From WHSW01 sp963821025 (GTDB taxonomy: Bacteria > Actinomycetota > Thermoleophilia > Solirubrobacterales > 70-9), in the NCBI GenBank assembly GCA_963821025.1, contig CAWGCG010000004.1, positions 248,001-312,000 on the forward strand: DNA of 64,000 nt, in the 5' to 3' direction. Positions 58,737 to 64,000 of this stretch are shown here, piece after piece (the first letter of the stretch is position 1; every line of letters starts with the position of its first letter). A program made the position numbers and the translations under genes. Under the pieces are notes generated by a model. It had not been told where the DNA came from. It saw nothing but the letters and a program-made list of their open reading frames with translations, and did no database searches.

Positions 58737-60095
58737 TCAGGCGAAACGACGCAGCGCCAGGCGTGCGAGGGCCCCGTAGGCCAAGACGACCGCGGCGCAG
58801 TGGACCAGCGCCAGCGGCAGGTCGGGGCCGGCGGCGTCCAGGGCACCCTCGATCGCGTTCAGCGCCGGCTCGAACGGAAAGCAGGAGCGCACGATCTCGA
58901 TCGCGTCGTAAACGCCGCCGCTGACCGTCCCGGAGGGGACGAGCGAGAGAAAGGCGATCGGGAGCGAGACCATGAACGCGAGCAGCGAGCTCGCCCGAAC
59001 CTCCTTCGCCGAGCCGCCGATCGCGGCTCCGAAGGCGGCGAAGGCCGCACCACCGGCGGCGATCGCCGCGGCGATCAGCGGCGCCCGGCCCCAATCGATC
59101 GAAACCAGCGGAGTCAGCGCGGCCAACAACAACAGGGTGACCACCATCGAGGCGACGACGCCGAGGATCAGCTTCTCGACCAGCAGAGCGGTCTTGCCGA
59201 CCAGCCCGCGGGTGATCCGCGAGAAAGTGTTCTCCTCGCGCTCGAGCGCCAGCGAGCCCGCCACCAGGAGCACGGTGACGAACATCAGCGTCACCGCGGC
59301 GGCGACCGCGACCGCGAAGGTGTCGAGCTCCGCGCTCTCCCCGGCGACCACCTGCTTGTCGACTGTGATCGGCTCCGCCACCGCGCCGAGCAGGGGGAGG
59401 GCGAGGGCGAGGTTGTCGCGCGCCTCTCCGGCGAAGTCGCTGACCCGGGCGAGCGCCTCGGCAGCGCCACTGTGCGGCGGCAGTTGGGCGCTGACCGCAT
59501 CGAGGATCGCGGCGCTCTTGCGCAGGCCGAGCACGTCGATCGCGCCGACCAACGGCAGGTCGAGGCTGCCCCCCTCGACCAGCAGGTCGAGGTAGTTGGC
59601 CGCCTCGTCGGAGATCCGCTGGGAGAGGATCAGGTTGGCCTCGGTGATCAGCGCGGAGATCCGGTCGTCGACCAGACTCGCCTTGACCGGGTCGTCCTCA
59701 TTGACCAGGACCTCGACGGTCGGCTGCTGCGGGTTCAGCCCGGCGAGCGACTGCAGCTTGTCGAGCAGGTCGGGAGGCAGGATCAAAGCTGCGATCGCGT
59801 CACCGTCGGCGACCTTCTGCTCGGCCTCGGCGCGTGAGTCGACGTCGATGCATTCGACCCGCGAGCAGAGCTCCTCACGGGCGAGGCCGCGGTCGATCTC
59901 GCTGTCGTCTGAACCGATCTCGAAGCGCTCCGAGTCGGGGACCTGGTTGAAGAAGGCAACCCGCGGCTTCGAGTTGTCGGTCTCGAGGGCAAGCCCGATC
60001 AGCACCCCGAGCGCCACCGGGTAGGCGACCAGCAAGGCGACGATCAGCGGCGAGCGCCGCAGGATCTGCAGGTCCTTGAGCAGCAGCCAGCGCAT
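58737..60095 (-). CDS. ABC-2 type transporter permease (ABC-2/CcmB-NodJ superfamily)
   Basis: 452 residues. N-terminal membrane helix (RSPLIVALLVAYPVALGVLI), a large extracellular/periplasmic domain (about 45-260) with many charged residues, then five C-terminal helices (AVAVAAAVTLMFVTVLLVAG, KLILGVVASMVVTLLLLAAL, LLAFMVSLPIAFLSLVPSG). This matches ABC-2 permeases with a large outer loop (YhgE/LptF-like architecture). It pairs with the ATPase 7 bases upstream. Export of a lipid, polymer or drug is likely; the substrate is unknown. ATG 60095 lies just after the ATPase stop. Confidence 0.86.
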   Translation of the reverse strand: MRWLLLKDLQILRRSPLIVALLVAYPVALGVLIGLALETDNSKPRVAFFNQVPDSERFEIGSDDSEIDRGLAREELCSRVECIDVDSRAEAEQKVADGDAIAALILPPDLLDKLQSLAGLNPQQPTVEVLVNEDDPVKASLVDDRISALITEANLILSQRISDEAANYLDLLVEGGSLDLPLVGAIDVLGLRKSAAILDAVSAQLPPHSGAAEALARVSDFAGEARDNLALALPLLGAVAEPITVDKQVVAGESAELDTFAVAVAAAVTLMFVTVLLVAGSLALEREENTFSRITRGLVGKTALLVEKLILGVVASMVVTLLLLAALTPLVSIDWGRAPLIAAAIAAGGAAFAAFGAAIGGSAKEVRASSLLAFMVSLPIAFLSLVPSGTVSGGVYDAIEIVRSCFPFEPALNAIEGALDAAGPDLPLALVHCAAVVLAYGALARLALRRFA

Positions 60096-60102
60096 CTCGA
60101 AC

Positions 60103-60822
60103 CTAGTGCCCGCGCTCGCGCAGGAAGCGGACGAAGGCCGCCTCGAAGTCGCGCTCGCTGCCGCCGACCGCGCCGTGCAACTCGTCCGAATCGCCGTCGA
60201 AGACGCTCTCACCGTCGGCGAGCACCAGCAGGCGAGTCCCGTAGCGCTCGGCCTCGAGCAGATGGTGGGTCGTGTAGATCACCGTCGTCCCGGAGCCTGC
60301 GAGGTCGAGGACGAACTCCCACAGGCGCTCGCGTTGGCGCGGGTCGAGGCCAGTCGAGGGCTCGTCCAAGAGCAGCACCGCCGGCGCCGAAAGCAGGCCG
60401 ATCGCGATGTTGACCCGCTGCTGGTTTCCTCCCGAGAGCGTCCCCACCTGGTCGTCGCCGCGGTCGGTGAGACCGGTCTGGGCGAGCATCCGCGTGACCG
60501 CCGCGTCGACCTCGCCGACCTGCTCGAGGTGGGCGAAGAGACGCAGGTTCTCGACCACCGTGAGCCGCCGATACAGCGCCCCCTGCTGCGGCACCCAGCC
60601 GACGTCGCCCTCGACCTCGACCGAACCCGAGTCGGAGCTCAGGATCCCGGCGAGGATCGAGAGCAGTGTCGTCTTGCCGGCGCCGTTGGGCCCGATCACC
60701 GCGAGCAGCTCGCCAGGGCCGGCGTCGAAGGAGACGTCGCGCAGCGCCGCACGAGCGCCGAAGCTCTTGCTCAGTCCGCGCGCCTCGAGAGCCCTCGCCT
60801 GCCCGGCTGCCGTCCCGTTCAC
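60103..60822 (-). CDS. ABC transporter ATP-binding protein
   Basis: 239 residues. Walker A GPNGAGKTTLL (about 40-50), signature LSGGNQQRVNIAIGL (about 131-145), Walker B VLLLDEPSTG (about 151-160) and H-loop TTHHLLEAE. The sequence resembles the CcmA/NatA exporter ATPases. Start is GTG at 60822, with TAGCGT -10 ending 7 bases upstream. Together with the downstream permease it forms one exporter. Confidence 0.92.
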   Translation of the reverse strand: MNGTAAGQARALEARGLSKSFGARAALRDVSFDAGPGELLAVIGPNGAGKTTLLSILAGILSSDSGSVEVEGDVGWVPQQGALYRRLTVVENLRLFAHLEQVGEVDAAVTRMLAQTGLTDRGDDQVGTLSGGNQQRVNIAIGLLSAPAVLLLDEPSTGLDPRQRERLWEFVLDLAGSGTTVIYTTHHLLEAERYGTRLLVLADGESVFDGDSDELHGAVGGSERDFEAAFVRFLRERGH

Positions 60823-60829
60823 CGCCGCA

Positions 60830-60866
60830 ACGCTAGATGGTCCCCGCGGGCGAGCACCAATACGCT
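60830..60866. promoter_or_regulatory. Divergent -10 boxes for the ABC exporter and ymdB genes
   Basis: Minus-strand TAGCGT (60830-60835) ends 7 bases before GTG 60822. Plus-strand TACGCT (60861-60866) ends 9 bases before ATG 60876. Both are leaderless. Confidence 0.45.
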
Positions 60867-60875
60867 GGACCAGCG

Positions 60876-61655
60876 ATGAGAGTGCTGTTCATCGGCGACG
60901 TCGTCGGCAAGCCCGGGCGAGCGGGACTGGCGCGAGCGTTGCCGGGCCTGCGCGACCGCCACGCTCCCGACCTCGTGATCGTCAACGGCGAGAACTCCGC
61001 CGGAGGGCTCGGGATCACCGAGAAGACCGCGACCGAGCTGTTCGCGATCGGTGCCGACGTGATCACCCTCGGCAACCATGCATTTCGCCACCGCGACGTC
61101 TTCGACTACCTCGATCAGAGCGAGCGGGTGATCCGCCCGGCGAACTTCATGGCCCGCAATCCCGGCCGCGGGCACACGATCGTCGAGGCCGCCGGGATCA
61201 AGGTCGGGGTGATCAACCTGATCGGCCAGGTGCAACTGCGGGCGGCGCGCTCGCCGTTCGCCGAGGCCGACCTCCTGCTCGACCGCCTCGAGGGGCGCGT
61301 CGACACCGTCTTCTGCGACTTTCACGCCGAGGTGACCTCGGAGAAGGTGGCGATGGGGTGGCACCTCGACGGGCGCGCGGGCGCCGTGGTCGGCACCCAC
61401 ACGCACGTTCCGACCGCCGATGCGCGGGTGCTCCCGCAGGGCACCGCCTACATCTCCGACGTCGGCATGACGGCCTCGCGCGCGAGCGTCCTCGGGGTTC
61501 GCTGGGAACAGGCGCTGGAGAGCTTTCGCACGCAGATGTCGGTCCGCTTCACCACCGCCGAGGACGACGTGTGGGTCAATGCGGTGGTGGTCGAGCTGGG
61601 CCCCGACGGCCTCGCGACCTCGATCATCCAGGTGCTCGAGCCGGCGCCGGAGTGA
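60876..61655 (+). CDS. ymdB: YmdB-family metallophosphoesterase
   Basis: 259 residues, calcineurin-like fold. Metal-site motifs: IGDVVGKPGRAGL (6-18, Asp8), NGENSAGGLGITEK (37-50, Glu39), TLGNHAFRH (64-72, Asn and His), DFHAEVTSEK and GTHTHVPTADARVLPQGTAY with the C-terminal His pair, then ISDVGMTA. YmdB hydrolyses 2',3'-cyclic nucleotides and influences biofilm and gene regulation in Bacillus. Start ATG 60876 follows TACGCT. The usual rny neighbour is not visible here. Confidence 0.88.
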   Translation: MRVLFIGDVVGKPGRAGLARALPGLRDRHAPDLVIVNGENSAGGLGITEKTATELFAIGADVITLGNHAFRHRDVFDYLDQSERVIRPANFMARNPGRGHTIVEAAGIKVGVINLIGQVQLRAARSPFAEADLLLDRLEGRVDTVFCDFHAEVTSEKVAMGWHLDGRAGAVVGTHTHVPTADARVLPQGTAYISDVGMTASRASVLGVRWEQALESFRTQMSVRFTTAEDDVWVNAVVVELGPDGLATSIIQVLEPAPE

Positions 61656-61657
61656 GC

Positions 61658-61694
61658 GGGGACGGGGAGCGGGGAGGAAGGAAGCAGGGAGGGG
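61658..61694 (+). other. G-rich tract, possible G-quadruplex, after ymdB
   Basis: Five G-runs (61658-61661, 61664-61667, 61671-61674, 61687-61689, 61691-61694) lie within 37 bases just past the ymdB stop. The purine-only stretch (ggggaggaaggaagcaggga) is unusual and could form a quadruplex or slow RNA polymerase in the convergent gap. Confidence 0.4.
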
Positions 61695-61730
61695 AGCGGC
61701 CTCATGCTCTGTCTGCTGCTCGCCGCCTGC

Positions 61731-63380
61731 TCAGCGATTCGGCGTCGGACGCAGCGGTCGGGCCGTCGCCAGCGCGATCAGGGCCGCACCCGCGAACCAG
61801 GGTATGTAGAGGTAGAACCAGTGATCCACCGAGAGCTGCAGGGCGATCACCAGGGCGGCGGCGAGCGCCGCGATCTGCGCCGGTGAGCGACGACGGGGGA
61901 AGAAGGCGACCGTGAGCGCCAGCCCGGCGCAGGCCACGAGCGCGGCCGTCTGCAGCCACTCGACCCCCTCGACCTGATCCCAGATGCTGAACGGTGAGCT
62001 GCGGTCGAGCTGACTCGACACGGTCCGGTCCCAGAACGTCGCCAGCCCCGGATCGATCGCGGGATGGGCGAGCATCAGGGCGAGAACGAATACGAACGCC
62101 GCCAGGGCGAGGGCGACCGGGCGCAGGCGCCGCAGGCGCGGTCGCCCGAGACGCTCGAGCAGGCCGCGCTCGCCGGCCGCGTAGAGCGGCGCCAACACCA
62201 AGGGCGCGAACTTGACCGCGACACCGAGGCCGAGCAGAGCGCCGCGCACGAGCGGCTTCGCGAACCAAACCAGGCTCCAGACGGACAACGCCGCCACCAA
62301 CGAATCGTTGGAGTTGGATTGCAGGGCGAAGGCGGTATAGGGATAGGCGACCCAGGCGAAGGCGAGGACGATCCCGAGGTCGCGGCCGGCCCGGCCGCGA
62401 CGCAGCCGGCGGCCGTAGACGAACAGGCCGGCGACGGTCGCCAGGTCGAAGGCGATCGCGGCGGCGTGGGAGGCCGCCAGCTCGTCCCACTCGCCATCCC
62501 AAGGCAGCGCCAGCTCGAAGGGGACGTAGGCGTAATAGTTGGCGGGGCCGTAGGTGTCCCCGAACGGGTTGTCGGAGGGGAACGCTCCGGCGCCATAGAG
62601 CGGCTCACCGTGGGCGATCCGGTCGGCGCCGACGGTGCCCGCGTAGCCGACGTCGATGACCCCCGAGTCGGCGACGTTGATCGTCAGCCGAAAAGCGATC
62701 AGGGCGATCGCCGCGAGTCCGAGCCAGGTCGCCGGCAGGGTCGGGCGCAGGGCCGATCCGCCGCGCCAGCCGAGCCACAGCAGGCGCGCCAGCAGGTAGA
62801 CGAGCACCGGGTAGACGAGCGGGACCGAGACGCCGATCTGACCACGGTTGAAGAACAGGTGCGAGACGCCGAAGGCCAGCAACGCGACCAGGTCGAGGTG
62901 GGCCAGCCGCAACGGGCGGCGCCAGTCGACCAAGCCGGCGAGGAAGATCGCGCTCAGGCCGATCCAGACCCAGGGCGAGTTGAGCACGTGGCCGAACTGG
63001 CCCTCGTACCCGCGCGCCATCGGCCAGGCGACCTGATCACCGGTCCAGGATTCGCGCACGCTGCCGGCGGTGCCGTCGACGATCACCTGGACGACCTCGA
63101 TCCCGTCGCGCTTGAAGCCGACCTGCCAGGCGCCGCCATCCTTGACCTCGATCGCCGTCTGCAGCCTTGAGCCGGACTCTGCCGCCGCGACCACGTTCGG
63201 ATCCTCGGAGGCGATCCGGAACGCTCGCTGAGCCGAGACCGAGTAGGCGGGGGGCGCCTTGGGGAAATAGCTCGGCGGGCTCGGCGCCGGGTCGGCGGCG
63301 AGCGCAGCCGTGGGCGCAGATGCGAGCGAAACGGTGACCGCGAGCGCGGTGGCTAGCCGGAGCGCTCGTCGAAGGTCCAC
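61731..63380 (-). CDS. GT-C glycosyltransferase (GT87/DUF2029-like) with secreted N-terminal domain
   Basis: 549 residues. A GTG start (63380) gives a signal-like segment (ATALAVTVSLASAPTAALAA), then an extracytoplasmic domain (about 30-125) whose strands (TAIEVKDGGAWQVGFKRDGI, VVQVIVDGTAGSVRESWTGD) resemble the PepSY fold. About ten membrane helices follow. The GYAGTVGADRIAHGEPLYG and GPANYYAYVPFELAL region (loop with aromatic residues) is typical of polyprenyl-phosphate-mannose-type GT87 enzymes. It overlaps gtrA by 28 bases, so both are translated together. Probably adds sugars to a cell-envelope glycan. Confidence 0.82.
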   Translation of the reverse strand: MDLRRALRLATALAVTVSLASAPTAALAADPAPSPPSYFPKAPPAYSVSAQRAFRIASEDPNVVAAAESGSRLQTAIEVKDGGAWQVGFKRDGIEVVQVIVDGTAGSVRESWTGDQVAWPMARGYEGQFGHVLNSPWVWIGLSAIFLAGLVDWRRPLRLAHLDLVALLAFGVSHLFFNRGQIGVSVPLVYPVLVYLLARLLWLGWRGGSALRPTLPATWLGLAAIALIAFRLTINVADSGVIDVGYAGTVGADRIAHGEPLYGAGAFPSDNPFGDTYGPANYYAYVPFELALPWDGEWDELAASHAAAIAFDLATVAGLFVYGRRLRRGRAGRDLGIVLAFAWVAYPYTAFALQSNSNDSLVAALSVWSLVWFAKPLVRGALLGLGVAVKFAPLVLAPLYAAGERGLLERLGRPRLRRLRPVALALAAFVFVLALMLAHPAIDPGLATFWDRTVSSQLDRSSPFSIWDQVEGVEWLQTAALVACAGLALTVAFFPRRRSPAQIAALAAALVIALQLSVDHWFYLYIPWFAGAALIALATARPLRPTPNR

Positions 63381-63820
63381 AGCTTGTTGCCGATGAAGTT
63401 CACCGGCATGGTCAGCGCCACGGCGAGCGCCTGGGCCGGCAGCTCGGGAAGGTCGGCGCTGGAGACCAAGAGCTCGAGCAGGGCCAGGTTGATCGCCAGG
63501 CCGGCGATGCTGACCGCGAGAAAGCGGGCCGCCTGGAAGCCGGCGTGGCCGTCGCCGGCGGCGAAGGTCCAGTGGCGATTCCAAGCGAAGTTGTTGGAGA
63601 CCGCCACGCAGAAGGCACCGACAGCGGCCGCCAGGTGGTGAAGCCCGATCAGCTCAGTCAGCGCCGCGAACACGAGCAGGTTGACGAAGTAGCCCGAGCC
63701 GCCGACGAGCCCGAACCTGACCAGCTGCATCCAGTTGGCGGGCTTGCGTGCGCCGAGGTGGATCCGGCGGACCAGGCGCGATGTCCGCCCCGGCGAGGCG
63801 GTCTGCTCGATCGTGGTCAT
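63353..63820 (-). CDS. gtrA: GtrA-family membrane protein
   Basis: 155 residues with four membrane helices in the GtrA pattern: LVRFGLVGGSGYFVNLLVFA, HHLAAAVGAFCVAVSNNFAW, then NRHWTFAAGD and AARFLAVSIAGLAINLALLE, ending with TMPVNFIGNKLWTF. GtrA proteins move bactoprenyl-linked sugars across the membrane. It precedes the GT-C enzyme, which fits. ATG 63820 is 7 bases after the stop of the upstream phosphatase-like gene; GTG 63856 inside that gene is an alternative start. Confidence 0.88.
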   Translation of the reverse strand: MTTIEQTASPGRTSRLVRRIHLGARKPANWMQLVRFGLVGGSGYFVNLLVFAALTELIGLHHLAAAVGAFCVAVSNNFAWNRHWTFAAGDGHAGFQAARFLAVSIAGLAINLALLELLVSSADLPELPAQALAVALTMPVNFIGNKLWTFDERSG

Positions 63821-63827
63821 CTGGCCA

Positions 63828-64000
63828 CTAACCCCCGACCGCCGAGCCGGTTGCACCCGCGGCCAAGCTGAGCGATTCGTCGTCGCCGATGCCGAAGTGC
63901 CGGTAGACGAGCCCGGCGACGTCGCGCAGCGCCCACTGGTCGCGAATCGATTCGCTGCCCGGCTCGAGCCCGCAGAGGACCAGCGGGCCGAGCGAGTCGC
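63828..64000 (-). CDS. C-terminal fragment of an alkaline-phosphatase-superfamily-like protein (cut by window edge)
   Basis: Only the last 56 residues are in the window: DSLGPLVLCGLEPGSESIRD, then QWALRDVAGLVYRHFGIGDD and a Gly/Ala tail ending at TAG 63828. The GPLVLCG and LRDVAGLVYRHFGI pattern resembles the C-terminal end of predicted AlkP-superfamily phosphohydrolases (DVAPTLAALLGI-like). The call is tentative because no catalytic part is visible. It lies directly upstream of gtrA on the same strand. Confidence 0.5.
   Translation of the reverse strand, partial: DSLGPLVLCGLEPGSESIRDQWALRDVAGLVYRHFGIGDDESLSLAAGATGSAVGG

Overview
The window is a dense, very GC-rich (about 70 percent) bacterial chromosome segment with some 65 protein genes, two tRNAs, few gaps, many ATGA/GTGA stop-start overlaps and many GTG or TTG starts. 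Actinobacterial hallmarks are a fused PafB-PafC WYL regulator, a DtxR-type regulator, MrfA-like and Lhr helicases, CHRD and SnoaL proteins, and a menaquinol complex with split cytochrome b. I infer an actinobacterium, probably class Thermoleophilia (Solirubrobacterales-like). This is inference from gene content, not a search.

Layout. 1-4.9 kb: lipid-binding-like and ASCH proteins, Pcm, a CRP regulator, a broken TPR gene, an ABC exporter and Nei glycosylase. 4.9-9.4 kb: an Lhr-type helicase interrupted by one frameshift. 9.5-13.0 kb: dTDP-rhamnose operon rmlA-rmlD-rmlB-rmlC. 13.0-20.9 kb: PPOX protein, metallo-beta-lactamase-fold hydrolase, PafBC, secreted proteins, a YhaM-like HD exonuclease, a cyclase, a beta-helix protein and tRNA-Phe. 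21.1-25.5 kb: folP-mrfA-glycosyltransferase operon. 25.5-33.2 kb: HAD phosphatase, SDR, DtxR regulator, aminotransferase, inositol phosphatase, esterase and sucCD. 33.3-39.3 kb: carbohydrate cluster (HAD, sulfotransferase, beta-phosphoglucomutase, GH65 phosphorylase, RpiB-like isomerase, RibD-like reductase). 39.3-43.2 kb: a membrane protein, a UDP-sugar dehydrogenase coupled to a mini WecB-like protein, an alpha/beta hydrolase and tRNA-Lys. 43.2-46.2 kb: TPR protein, tatAC, dcd. 46.2-51.4 kb: a menaquinone/cytochrome bc operon (hypothetical, qcrA, qcrB, qcrC, menG, polyprenyl synthase, lipoprotein). 51.5-54.7 kb: a small ORF and a large LuxR-type ATPase regulator. 54.7-58.2 kb: tetrapyrrole cluster hemB, fused ahbAB, hemL. 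58.3-64 kb: SnoaL protein, ABC exporter, YmdB-like phosphoesterase, a GT-C glycosyltransferase and GtrA.

Regulatory style. At more than 20 first genes a TANNNT -10 hexamer ends only about 6-12 bases before the start codon and no Shine-Dalgarno is visible, which points to leaderless mRNAs. A handful of genes instead have a strong Shine-Dalgarno and a real leader. Several convergent pairs end in a perfect palindrome that carries both TGA stop codons and could act as a shared bidirectional terminator.

Most noteworthy: a fused siroheme-decarboxylase-like AhbA-AhbB protein with four near-identical 51-bp repeats at its N terminus, inside a hemB-hemL operon; the lhr frameshift; a TPR pseudogene with an internal deletion; a bidirectional folP/HAD promoter with superimposed -10 boxes; an 11-bp perfect dyad over the pafBC -35 region; and heptanucleotide repeats that encode the PafBC C terminus.
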